A stretch of DNA of 27,923 nucleotides from a bacterium. Lineage in GTDB: Bacteria; Atribacterota; Phoenicimicrobiia; Phoenicimicrobiales; Phoenicimicrobiaceae. Numbering within the stretch: the stretch's first letter is position 1; each line of letters opens with the position of its first letter. The position numbers were made by a program, and so were the translations under genes. The DNA lies in contig JAHJOY010000186.1 in the NCBI GenBank assembly GCA_018819665.1, forward strand, positions 1-27,923. The letters are read 5' to 3'. This document shows, one piece after another, positions 7,506 through 15,065 of the stretch. Under the pieces are notes generated by a model that was not told where the DNA came from, did not search any database, and worked only from the letters and a program-made list of their open reading frames with translations.

Positions 7506-8640
7506 AAGAGCAAGTGTGGTAATAATTGGTGGAGGAGTTATCGGTTGCAGCATTGCTTATAATTTGGCTAAATTGGGATGTAAAGATGTAGTGTTGTTCG
7601 AGAAAAATAGTCTATCCAGCGGAGCTACCGGAAGATGTGGAGCAGGGATCAGACAACAATTTGGTACCAAGATGAACTGTATCCTTGCTCGAGAAAGTAT
7701 TAAAATATTTGAAAATCTAAGTCAGGAGCTGGACTATGATATTGAGCTCAACCAAGGTGGTTATCTTATACTGGCTTACACCGAAAAAGAAGTAAATCAG
7801 TTTAAAAAGAATGTTGCCTTAGAGCGATCTTTAGATATTGATGCCCGATTTATCTCAGTTGATGAAGCAAAAGAAATTGTCCCTCCTCTAAATGCCGAAG
7901 GAATATTAGCTGCCACTTTTTGTCCCACCGATGGACATGCCAATCCCTTTAAAACCAATTTTGCTTATGCGGAAGCTGCCCAAAGATTAGGTGTAAAGAT
8001 ATACACCTTTACTGAAGTAAAAGAGATTGGAACAGAAAACAATAAGATAGTGGCAGTTAAAACAGATAAAGAAAAGATATTAACTCCTATTGTAGTAAAT
8101 GCTGCCGGAGGATACTCAGGAACAATTGGAAAGATGGCTGGAGTAGATTTGCCAGTATATTCTCAAAGACACCAGATATTAGTTACTGAGCCTTTGGACC
8201 CTTTATTCAGACCGATGTTGATGTCTTTTTCCAGAAATTTCTATTGTCAACAGACTCCCCACGGTAGTATATTAATGGGCTGTGGAGATCCCAATGAGCC
8301 GAAAGGTTACGATATTGGCACAAGTTGGCAATTTGCTCGAGAAATTGCTCAAAAAATGACTACTATTGTGCCTCTATTAAAAGAGGTAAGTATGATTAGA
8401 CAATGGGCAGGATTGTATAATATGAGCCCAGATGCTCAACCAATCTTGGGTGAACACCCTCAAGTTGAAGGTTTTTACATGGCGATAGGATTTAGCGGAC
8501 ACGGATTTATGTTAGCTCCTGTAACCAGTAAACTTATTGCGGAGTTGATATTAGAAGGAAAGACTTCTCTTCCTATAGATAAATTAGATATAGGAAGATT
8601 CGAACGGGGTGAACTGATTATCGAACCCTCAGTAGTATAA
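7498..8640 (+). CDS. DAO-family FAD-dependent amino-acid dehydrogenase (sarcosine/proline/glycine oxidase type)
   Basis: The 380-aa catalytic subunit, which oxidises the C-N bond of an amino or imino acid. It has the FAD dinucleotide motif GGGVIG (residues 11-16), the SSGATGRCGAGIRQQ flavin-contact segment, and the C-terminal SGHGFMLAP motif of SoxB, HcnC and Thermococcales PDH-beta. I chose ATG 7498, which sits 5 bp after AGGTGA; GTG 7489 and ATG 7492 are in frame. The substrate cannot be read from the sequence. Glycine, sarcosine and proline are all used by relatives, and the upstream glycine riboswitch favours glycine or a compound that yields it. It is the last gene before a 300-bp gap and the transporter. 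Confidence 0.87.
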   Translation: MIKRASVVIIGGGVIGCSIAYNLAKLGCKDVVLFEKNSLSSGATGRCGAGIRQQFGTKMNCILARESIKIFENLSQELDYDIELNQGGYLILAYTEKEVNQFKKNVALERSLDIDARFISVDEAKEIVPPLNAEGILAATFCPTDGHANPFKTNFAYAEAAQRLGVKIYTFTEVKEIGTENNKIVAVKTDKEKILTPIVVNAAGGYSGTIGKMAGVDLPVYSQRHQILVTEPLDPLFRPMLMSFSRNFYCQQTPHGSILMGCGDPNEPKGYDIGTSWQFAREIAQKMTTIVPLLKEVSMIRQWAGLYNMSPDAQPILGEHPQVEGFYMAIGFSGHGFMLAPVTSKLIAELILEGKTSLPIDKLDIGRFERGELIIEPSVV

Positions 8641-8940
8641 GAAATAAAATAATAAAACTTATTTCATTCAATAAAAGAAGGGTTTTTTAATTTTTTGTAG
8701 AATATATATATGATAAATAGGTTAGGCAAAAAATAATCTACAGATGGTTTTTCTCAAAATTTAAAAAAGGTACCTAGTAACTGTAATTTTGTGAGTGACT
8801 ATTCTTACAGAAAAAAAAGGAGGTGAAAGGATTTCTTAAATAACTATATAATAGAAGTTACCTCTAATGTTATGGCTAATTAATTTGCTAAAATGATCTG
8901 TTTTTTTATGTATTTTAAAATAATTAAAGGAGAATTAAAA
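8641..8940 (+). other. Leader region between dehydrogenase and transporter
   Basis: A 300-bp AT-rich gap. It holds T-rich runs after the dehydrogenase stop without a convincing hairpin, a small stem CTGTAA (8781-8786)/TTACAG (8805-8810), a run of eight A, and AAGGAGGTGA (8817-8826), a perfect anti-Shine-Dalgarno match with no usable start codon after it. A -10-like TATAAT lies at 8847-8852. I see no recognisable riboswitch. Confidence 0.5.
8847..8852 (+). promoter_or_regulatory. Possible -10 element of the liv operon
   Basis: A perfect TATAAT about 89 bp upstream of the livK start. No good -35 is seen at 16-18 bp spacing, so the call rests on the -10 alone. Confidence 0.35.
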
Positions 8941-10107
8941 ATGAAAAGAATAAAATTTTTGTTAGTTATTAGTATGTTAGTATTGGCTCTTGGCGTAGCT
9001 TCTTTGGGAGTGATGGCTGCTGATAAACCACCGGTAGTAATCGGTCTTCAAGCTCCAATTACTGGTGCAGCCGCAATTGAAGGTGAAATGGCTAAACAGT
9101 CTGTAGAAATTGCAGCTCAAATGATCAATGAAAAGGGTGGAATTTTGGGTGGCAGAATGATTGAAATTAGAGTAGTTGATGATGCTTGTGAACCCAAACA
9201 AAGTGCTTTAGCAGCAACGAAGTTAACATCTCAGAAAGATGTAGTTGCTGCTATTCAAACCTACGGCTCTTCTATTACCCAGCCTGCTTCTGATATATAT
9301 GAAAAATATAAAAAAGTAAATATTGCTTATGGTGCAACTGTTACCGGTCTTACCGAAAGAGGGTTAAAGTATTTCTTCCGTACTTGTGGAAGAACCGATA
9401 CTCAAGGTGCATTTTTTGCAGATGAAGTCGTTCCCCTCTTTAATGCTAAAAAAATAGCCATTATGCATGATAACCTAACCTTCTCTTTGGGGCTTGCTGA
9501 AGATACCAAAAAATCCTTACAACCTAAGATAGATGCTGGAGAGGTAGAATTAGTCTACTTTGATGCAATTACACCCGGAGAATCTGATTATACTGTTCCT
9601 CTGACTAAATTAAGAGAAACTAATCCGGATATATTCTATTTCACCGGTTATTTCCCGGAAGCAGGATTAATAATCAGACAAGCCCGCGATATCGGAATTA
9701 CGGCAGTATTTGTAGGCGGAGATGCAGCCATTAATGAAGATTTCATTAATATTGCCGGTTTAGAGTATGCTGCAGGTTGTTATCAAACCCAGGAAGCCTT
9801 AATCGAATATTTTACCAACCCTGAAGCAATGGAATTTAAAGAAGCCTATAAGGCGAAATATAATACTCTTCCATCCAGCCCCTGGTCAGTTTATGCTGCC
9901 GATGCTCTCTGCGTACTTGCAGAAGCTATTGACAAATCTGGTTCCACCGATTCAGATGTCATCGCTGATTATCTGAGAAATAAGATGGATAAATTCCCCA
10001 GTATTACCGGTCCAATAAGTTTTGATGAAATTGGTGACCGTGTAGGAACCGGAATTAATCTTTATGTAGTAAACGCAGATGGAAGTTTCGGAATTTACGG
10101 AAAATAA
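8941..10107 (+). CDS. livK: Branched-chain-type amino-acid ABC transporter, substrate-binding protein
   Basis: A 388-aa type I periplasmic/lipid-free binding protein (Peripla_BP_6, LivJ/LivK family). Residues 1-27 form a signal peptide: KRIK charge, a long Leu/Val core, then VMAADKP, with probable cleavage after AxA-like VMA. There is no lipobox Cys. The mature part begins PPVVIGLQAPITG, typical of the family, with YGSSIT and GVINEDF-type ligand loops. I chose ATG 8941, preceded by AAAGGAG at the right distance; an upstream ATG at 8893 would place 16 extra residues before the signal peptide. It is the first gene of a complete transporter. Ligand specificity is not readable, and the neighbouring amino-acid dehydrogenase is the best clue. 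Confidence 0.92.
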   Translation: MKRIKFLLVISMLVLALGVASLGVMAADKPPVVIGLQAPITGAAAIEGEMAKQSVEIAAQMINEKGGILGGRMIEIRVVDDACEPKQSALAATKLTSQKDVVAAIQTYGSSITQPASDIYEKYKKVNIAYGATVTGLTERGLKYFFRTCGRTDTQGAFFADEVVPLFNAKKIAIMHDNLTFSLGLAEDTKKSLQPKIDAGEVELVYFDAITPGESDYTVPLTKLRETNPDIFYFTGYFPEAGLIIRQARDIGITAVFVGGDAAINEDFINIAGLEYAAGCYQTQEALIEYFTNPEAMEFKEAYKAKYNTLPSSPWSVYAADALCVLAEAIDKSGSTDSDVIADYLRNKMDKFPSITGPISFDEIGDRVGTGINLYVVNADGSFGIYGK

Positions 10108-10132
10108 AATAAAAATGAGGTAAGATACGAAG

Positions 10133-11044
10133 ATGAAAATCATATTAGAGCAGTTACTTAACGGATTGACCATAGGTTCATTTTATGCTCTTATTGCTCT
10201 CGGGTATTCCATGGTATACGGGGTAATGAAGCTGATTAATTTTGCGCACGGAGACTTATTTGCCCTGGGTTCTTATCTTGGATATACCCTTCTCGTATTT
10301 GGCTCTACCTATGTTACCGTCACCTTTGGTATATGGGGCGGTATGATTGCGGCTATGTTAATAGCCGCAATCGGCATAGGAATTGCCGGTACTTTAATAG
10401 AGCGAATTGCCTATCGTCCAATATATTCAGTAGGCCGGCTTCCCGCAGTAGTGTCTGCATTAGGTGCTTCAATTGTTATACAAAATGGGATAATGGTTGC
10501 TTGGGGCCCGCGCCCGCAAGCTTATCCCTCACAGGTTGTTCCTTCGATTATGTTAAATATTGGAGAGTTTAAAATTACTTTATTACAAGTTATAATTTTA
10601 TTGATTTCTTTTATGCTTATGGGACTTTTATATTATATTGTTCAAAAAACTACCTTTGGCGCAGCTATCCGTGCTTGTGCTTTGGATAGAGATACTGCCG
10701 CCTTAATGGGGATAAACATTGAAACAATTATATTTTTTATTTTTGCTTTAGGCCCGGCTTTAGGCGGAATGTCAGGAGTAATGGTAGGTATGTACTATAG
10801 GAAGATTAGTTTTATAATGGGATGGAATTATGGATTAAAAGCCTTTACTGCTACTATCCTGGGAGGTATCGGTAATATCCCGGGTGCAATGCTGGGAGGA
10901 CTTCTCCTGGGAGTATTGGAAATGTTAGGATCTGCCTACATTTCTACCGCTTATAAGGATGTGTTTGTATTTTTAGTTTTAATATTAGTATTAATTTTTC
11001 GCCCCAGAGGTCTTTTGGGTGAAAAAGTTGCAGAAAAAGTGTAA
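10133..11044 (+). CDS. livH: Branched-chain-type amino-acid ABC transporter permease LivH
   Basis: A 303-aa integral membrane permease with about eight hydrophobic helices. The N-terminus reads LLNGLTIGSFYALIALGYSM followed by GVMKLINFAHGD, the hallmark of LivH. The later segments GGIGNIPGAMLGGLLLGVLE and FRPRGLLGEK are also canonical. It starts 26 bp after livK with a GAGGTAAG ribosome-binding site and is followed 13 bp later by livM. It forms one half of the membrane channel. Confidence 0.95.
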   Translation: MKIILEQLLNGLTIGSFYALIALGYSMVYGVMKLINFAHGDLFALGSYLGYTLLVFGSTYVTVTFGIWGGMIAAMLIAAIGIGIAGTLIERIAYRPIYSVGRLPAVVSALGASIVIQNGIMVAWGPRPQAYPSQVVPSIMLNIGEFKITLLQVIILLISFMLMGLLYYIVQKTTFGAAIRACALDRDTAALMGINIETIIFFIFALGPALGGMSGVMVGMYYRKISFIMGWNYGLKAFTATILGGIGNIPGAMLGGLLLGVLEMLGSAYISTAYKDVFVFLVLILVLIFRPRGLLGEKVAEKV

Positions 11045-11056
11045 AGGGGCGAAAAT

Positions 11057-12055
11057 ATGAAATTAAACAAAAATATAACAGAAAAAAATAGTATATTTAA
11101 AAATTGGATGGTTATCTTAGCAGCGATTTTATTTATAATATTACCTTTTATAATAAATGCTTATTGGGTAGATGTTTTATTTTTCTTCGGCATCTATGCT
11201 CTTTTGGGACTTAGTTTAAATATTGTTTTAGGAGAAGTGGGGCTTTTTGATTTAGGACATATTGGATTTATGGCTATCGGTGCTTACACTACCGCAATAC
11301 TTAATGCCACCTTTGGAATTCCTATAATTATTTTACTGCCAGTAAGTGCAATTGCAGCAGGTGCTTTTGCCTGGTTAGTCTGTTCTCCAATCATCCATTT
11401 AAGAGGAGATTACCTGTGTATCGTAACTATCGGGATGGGTGAAATTGTCCGGCTTACTTTAAACAATAATCCATTTGGAATTACCGGTGGTCCAAATGGG
11501 GTTTTCGGAATTGATTTTCCTTCATTGGGGAGTATCTTTGTAGTCGATAATTCTACTAAATTTTATTATTTCATATGGTTAATAGTCGGCCTAACCATCA
11601 TCGGTTTGGTTAATTTGCAGCGTTCGCGAATAGGAAGAGCCTGGAACTGCATCCGAGAAGATGAAATTGCTGCAGAAGCTACCGGGATTGATGTTAGGTA
11701 TTATAAGTTATTGGCTTTTGTTTTAGGAGCAGGTTTAGCCGGGGTTGCCGGTAATGTTTACGCTACTAAATTAATGATGGTTTCTCCGGAGAGTTTTAAC
11801 TTTATGGAATCCTGCATGCTCTTCTGTATTGTATTAATCGGAGGAATGGGTTCTATACCCGGAGTGTTAATCGGGGCTGCTGCCATCAGCCTTTTCCCGG
11901 AATTTTTCCGAACTTTCGCCCAATACCGAATGCTAATTTTTGGAGCAGCCATGGTGGCTATGATGGTCTTTAAACCCGGTGGTATTTGGCCCAGGAAAAG
12001 AGGAGCCGTTAAATTCAAATCACTTTTAATGAAAGCAGGAGATGAAAATGGCTAA
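11057..12055 (+). CDS. livM: Branched-chain-type amino-acid ABC transporter permease LivM
   Basis: A 332-aa permease. A short charged N-terminus is followed by about nine membrane segments, with the LivM landmarks ALLGLSLNIVLGEVGLFDLGH, GDYLCIVTIGMGEIVRL and GMGSIPGVLIGA. A GGGGCG ribosome-binding site precedes ATG 11057. It overlaps the livG start by 8 bp. Together with LivH it forms the heterodimeric channel. Confidence 0.95.
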   Translation: MKLNKNITEKNSIFKNWMVILAAILFIILPFIINAYWVDVLFFFGIYALLGLSLNIVLGEVGLFDLGHIGFMAIGAYTTAILNATFGIPIIILLPVSAIAAGAFAWLVCSPIIHLRGDYLCIVTIGMGEIVRLTLNNNPFGITGGPNGVFGIDFPSLGSIFVVDNSTKFYYFIWLIVGLTIIGLVNLQRSRIGRAWNCIREDEIAAEATGIDVRYYKLLAFVLGAGLAGVAGNVYATKLMMVSPESFNFMESCMLFCIVLIGGMGSIPGVLIGAAAISLFPEFFRTFAQYRMLIFGAAMVAMMVFKPGGIWPRKRGAVKFKSLLMKAGDENG

Positions 12056-12896
12056 AGACAATAATAGTATGGAAACAATGATAAGAACCAAACAAGCAAA
12101 TGAAGAAATAAATAAAATTAATAAAGTTGTTTTGCAAACCGATAAACTTACTAAAAAATTCGGCGGTTTAACTGCAGTAAACAATTTTGACCTTAAAGTG
12201 AGTCAAGGGCAAATAAGCAGCCTGATAGGCCCTAACGGAGCAGGAAAAACTACTGTTTTTAATGTAGTTACCGGCATATATAAAGCTGATGGTGGAAAAG
12301 TTGTCTTTAAGGGAGAAGACCTTGTCGGTAAAAAACCTCATCAGATTATAAAAAAGGGAATTGCGCGGACTTTTCAAAATATTCGACTTTTTTCCAATAT
12401 GACCTGTCTGGAGAATGTTATGGCAGGGCAGCACTGCCGTAGTAATGAGGGAACCTGGACTTCTATTTTACAAACTCCCGGACAAAAAAAAGAAGAATTG
12501 GAAATTAAGAAAAATGCTGAAGACCGCCTTAAACAGGTCGGATTATGGAAATATCGAGATGAATTAGCAAAAAACATTGCCTATGGTAATCAGAGAATGT
12601 TAGAAATAGGCCGAGCTTTAGCCTCTAATCCTGATTTATTAATTTTAGACGAACCAAGCAGCGGCCTAAATGATAAAGAATCTGAAGACCTGATAATATT
12701 TTTAAAATTCTTATTAAAGGAAGATTTAACTATTTTACTTATCGAACACGATATGAATGTAGTAATGGGAATTTCTCATTGGGTTACAGTAATGGACGAA
12801 GGTAAAAAAATTGCTGAAGGTTTGCCCGAAGATGTATATAGTAATCCTCAAGTAATTGAAGCTTACTTAGGCAAAGACGAAGAGGAGGAGGAATAG
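12048..12896 (+). CDS. livG: Branched-chain-type amino-acid ABC transporter ATPase LivG
   Basis: A 282-aa ATPase subunit. Walker A is GPNGAGKTT, the Q-loop region reads ARTFQNIRLF, the signature is the LivG-type YGNQRMLEIGRAL, and Walker B is LLILDEPSSGL, followed by the switch His in LLIEHDM. An unusual Asn/Lys/Glu-rich extension of about 25 residues precedes the ABC domain. I chose ATG 12048 because AGGAGA lies 5 bp upstream; ATG 12042 would leave no spacing. The C-terminus ends in a run of Glu. Confidence 0.94.
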   Translation: MAKDNNSMETMIRTKQANEEINKINKVVLQTDKLTKKFGGLTAVNNFDLKVSQGQISSLIGPNGAGKTTVFNVVTGIYKADGGKVVFKGEDLVGKKPHQIIKKGIARTFQNIRLFSNMTCLENVMAGQHCRSNEGTWTSILQTPGQKKEELEIKKNAEDRLKQVGLWKYRDELAKNIAYGNQRMLEIGRALASNPDLLILDEPSSGLNDKESEDLIIFLKFLLKEDLTILLIEHDMNVVMGISHWVTVMDEGKKIAEGLPEDVYSNPQVIEAYLGKDEEEEE

Positions 12897-12900
12897 TAAT

Positions 12901-13638
12901 ATGACTACATTGTTGAAAGTAGAAGATTTAAAAATATTTTATGGTTCTATCGAAGCTCTTAAAGGAATTTCACTTACAGTTGATGAGGGTGAAATAGTTA
13001 CCGTATTAGGGGCAAATGGGGCCGGGAAAAGCACTCTTTTAAGGGCTATCTCCGGGTTATTGCCCATCCGCAGCGGAAAGATTAAGTTAGGTGACCAAGA
13101 ACTTAACAATGTTAAGGCATTCAAAATAGTTATGGGGGGCATTTCGCACGTACCCGAGGGTCGAAAAGTATTTGCAACTCTTACAGTCGATGAAAATCTT
13201 AATTTGGGTGCATATACTCGAAGAAAAGACAAAAAGAATATTAAAGAATCTAAAGAAAGGGTTTATGATTTATTTCCTATTCTTAAAGCGCGACGTAATC
13301 AATTATCCGGAACATTATCAGGTGGTGAACAGCAGATGTTAGCAATGGGAAGAGGTTTAATGAGCACCCCCCGCATCTTACTTCTGGATGAACCTTCTCT
13401 GGGTTTGGCTCCCTTATTAGTAAAACAAATTATCCAAATTATCCGTGAAATTAATAATCAGGGTATATCAATATTATTAGTAGAACAAAATGCCCGTAAA
13501 GCATTAAGTATCGCTGATAGGGGATATGTGCTGGAAACCGGGAATATTACTATTAGTGGATTAGCTTCCGAATTAAAGAGTAATAAAAAAGTCCAGGAGG
13601 CCTACCTGGGAGGCGCTGCCCTTAAGAAGAGAAAATAA
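12901..13638 (+). CDS. livF: Branched-chain-type amino-acid ABC transporter ATPase LivF
   Basis: A 245-aa ATPase, the partner of LivG. Walker A is GANGAGKST, the LivF-specific segment GGISHVPEGRKVFATLTV is present, the signature is LSGGEQQMLAMGRGL, Walker B is ILLLDEPSLGL, and the switch region is LLVEQNARKAL. It starts 4 bp after livG behind GGAGGAGGAA. It is the last gene of the transporter; a repeat-rich 636-bp gap follows. Confidence 0.95.
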   Translation: MTTLLKVEDLKIFYGSIEALKGISLTVDEGEIVTVLGANGAGKSTLLRAISGLLPIRSGKIKLGDQELNNVKAFKIVMGGISHVPEGRKVFATLTVDENLNLGAYTRRKDKKNIKESKERVYDLFPILKARRNQLSGTLSGGEQQMLAMGRGLMSTPRILLLDEPSLGLAPLLVKQIIQIIREINNQGISILLVEQNARKALSIADRGYVLETGNITISGLASELKSNKKVQEAYLGGAALKKRK

Positions 13639-13745
13639 AGTAATTAGCGTGGAGCGTATAGCGTATAGTGTATAGAAAAATATTCATAAGTATAAAAATA
13701 AGTTTTCGGTTATCAGTTTTTGGTGGAGCAGACGTTTTGCCTATA

Positions 13746-13797
13746 AAATAGTTCGTTAATGTGGAGGGGTGTATAGCAATACACCCCTTAACTATTT
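13746..13797 (+). repeat. Nested hairpin repeat after livF
   Basis: Inner stem GGGGTGTAT (13766-13774)/ATACACCCC (13779-13787) with loop AGCA; outer stem AAATAGTT (13746-13753)/AACTATTT (13790-13797). It could end the liv transcript, but it lies 108 bp downstream and has only a short T tract. The inner arm resembles the GTAGGGGTGTATTG repeat at 24967. Confidence 0.6.
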
Positions 13798-13883
13798 ACT
13801 AATAATCTTTTCTCTACTCGGTAATTTTTTCTGTCTCCCGTTTTCTCTTTCTTTACGCAATACGCGATACGAATATAAAATTA

Positions 13884-13912
13884 TTGAAAAATGTTGCTAT
13901 TTTTGATATATT
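13884..13912 (+). promoter_or_regulatory. Candidate promoter upstream of phoU
   Basis: TTGAAA (13884-13889), a 17-bp spacer and TATATT (13907-13912). It lies about 360 bp upstream of the phoU start with repeats in between, so the assignment is tentative. Confidence 0.4.
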
Positions 13913-14140
13913 AAGCTTAAAATAGTATATAGTATGTAGTATTTAGTATATAGTAAAGAAAATAAAAGAGAGAAAAAAGTAGGGGCGTATTACATAAAGT
14001 GTAAAGCTAAAAGCGCAAAACTGAATTCGTATCTAGTATCTCGTGAAGATGGTCAGCCGGTTGACCGGTTAGGAAAATAAGAGAAAGAAACCTAATTATA
14101 TATTATGTAGTAAAAAGAACAAAGTAAAAAAATCATACTT

Positions 14141-14172
14141 CCCTGGATTCCCGCGGAAGCGGGAATCCAGGG
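14141..14172. repeat. GC-rich palindrome (14-bp perfect stem)
   Basis: CCCTGGATTCCCGC (14141-14154) pairs perfectly with GCGGGAATCCAGGG (14159-14172) around GGAA. A second related hairpin follows at 14194-14213: ATTCCCGT/ACGGGAAT, loop TTTC, then GACAAA. This is the GGATTCCCG...CGGGAATGACAA type of dispersed repeat seen in many bacteria. It is strikingly GC-rich in this AT-rich DNA. Confidence 0.75.
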
Positions 14173-14274
14173 GTGAGAGATAAAAAAAGATGGATTCCCG
14201 TTTTCACGGGAATGACAAATGCCTATACGCTATACTGTTTACGATATACGAATAAATATAAAGGATTAAAGGTC

Positions 14275-14973
14275 ATGATTAGAAAAGAGAATATGAAAGA
14301 GAAAAAATTATATTTTGATAACGAACTTACCGGTTTAAAGGAAAGTCTGACAAAGATGGCAAATTTAGTCGAAGAAGCAATTGATATGTCTATAAAGTCT
14401 TTAGTTGAACAGGATTTGGATTTAGCGGCAAAGGTAATTGAAAATGATGATATAATTGATAAAATGGAATTAGATATCGAAGAACAGTGTTTGCAGATGA
14501 TTGCTCTACGTCATCCCATTGCCAAAAATTTAAGGATAATCGGCTGTGGTTATAAGACCGTATCTGACTTAGAAAGAGTAGCAGATCATGCCGTGAGTAT
14601 AGCCAAAGCCAGCCAATATCTATCTACCAAATCTATGGTAAAGCCCTTAATAGATATTCCCCGTATGGCTGAAATTGCTCAAAATATGTTGAAAGATGGA
14701 TTAAATGCCTATTTCAGCGGAGATGTAGAGTTGGCCAAGGAAGTATGGGTAAGAGATAAGATGGTTGACGATTTGGATAATCAGATATTTCGTGAACTCT
14801 TAACTTTCATGATGGAAGACCCCCATACTATCAGCAGAGCGATTCATTTGATTTTTGTTTCTAATAATATTGAACGGATTGCCGACCATGCTACGAATTT
14901 AGCAGAGAGGGTAGTATATATCGTTAACGGAGAAAGAATAAAAAATTATTCCAAAAACGATAAAGAAACATAG
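14275..14973 (+). CDS. phoU: Phosphate-signalling complex protein PhoU
   Basis: A 232-aa cytoplasmic helical protein made of two three-helix PhoU repeats. It shows FDNELTGLKESLTKMANLVEEAI at the start, DLERVADHA in repeat 1 and IERIADHATNLAE in repeat 2, the metal-binding E/DxxxD motifs of the family. PhoU links the Pst phosphate transporter to PhoR. No pst or pho genes are in view, so here it stands alone. I chose ATG 14275 (AAAGG upstream); the frame stays open to 14173, but that extension translates the dispersed hairpin repeat and is not plausible. ATG 14293 is also possible. Confidence 0.92.
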   Translation: MIRKENMKEKKLYFDNELTGLKESLTKMANLVEEAIDMSIKSLVEQDLDLAAKVIENDDIIDKMELDIEEQCLQMIALRHPIAKNLRIIGCGYKTVSDLERVADHAVSIAKASQYLSTKSMVKPLIDIPRMAEIAQNMLKDGLNAYFSGDVELAKEVWVRDKMVDDLDNQIFRELLTFMMEDPHTISRAIHLIFVSNNIERIADHATNLAERVVYIVNGERIKNYSKNDKET

Positions 14974-15065
14974 AACATAAAACTTTAAGGTTAATTGAAT
15001 GAATGTTTTTGTTTTTTCTTTGACCGATCAGAAAGCAAAAAATAAATCAGAAAAGGTTATGAATT

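Larger units (their letters stand above)
13639..14274. other. Repeat-rich intergenic region before phoU
   Basis: A 636-bp gap with no supported gene. It contains TAGCGTGGAGCG repeat tracts (from 13645, also found at 21705), a long hairpin (13746-13797), a TTGAAA/TATATT promoter candidate (13884-13912), degenerate copies of the AGTATATAGTA family (13921-13955), a half copy of the GTAGGGGCGTATT repeat (~13979), and two GC-rich hairpins (14141-14213). It looks like a landing zone for dispersed repeats. Confidence 0.7.

Noticed and set aside
5341..8640. Calling the dehydrogenase genes hydrogen cyanide synthase
   Set aside because: Subunit types match HcnABC, but the same folds serve sarcosine, proline and opine oxidation, and the split BFD and extra ferredoxin differ from HCN synthase. 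Cyanide production cannot be inferred.
8893..8940. Upstream ATG for livK
   Set aside because: It would add 16 residues before a clear signal peptide, while ATG 8941 has AAAGGAG at correct spacing.
14173..14274. In-frame upstream start for phoU
   Set aside because: The extension translates a dispersed hairpin repeat and AT-rich repeat DNA; the PhoU family starts near ATG 14275/14293.
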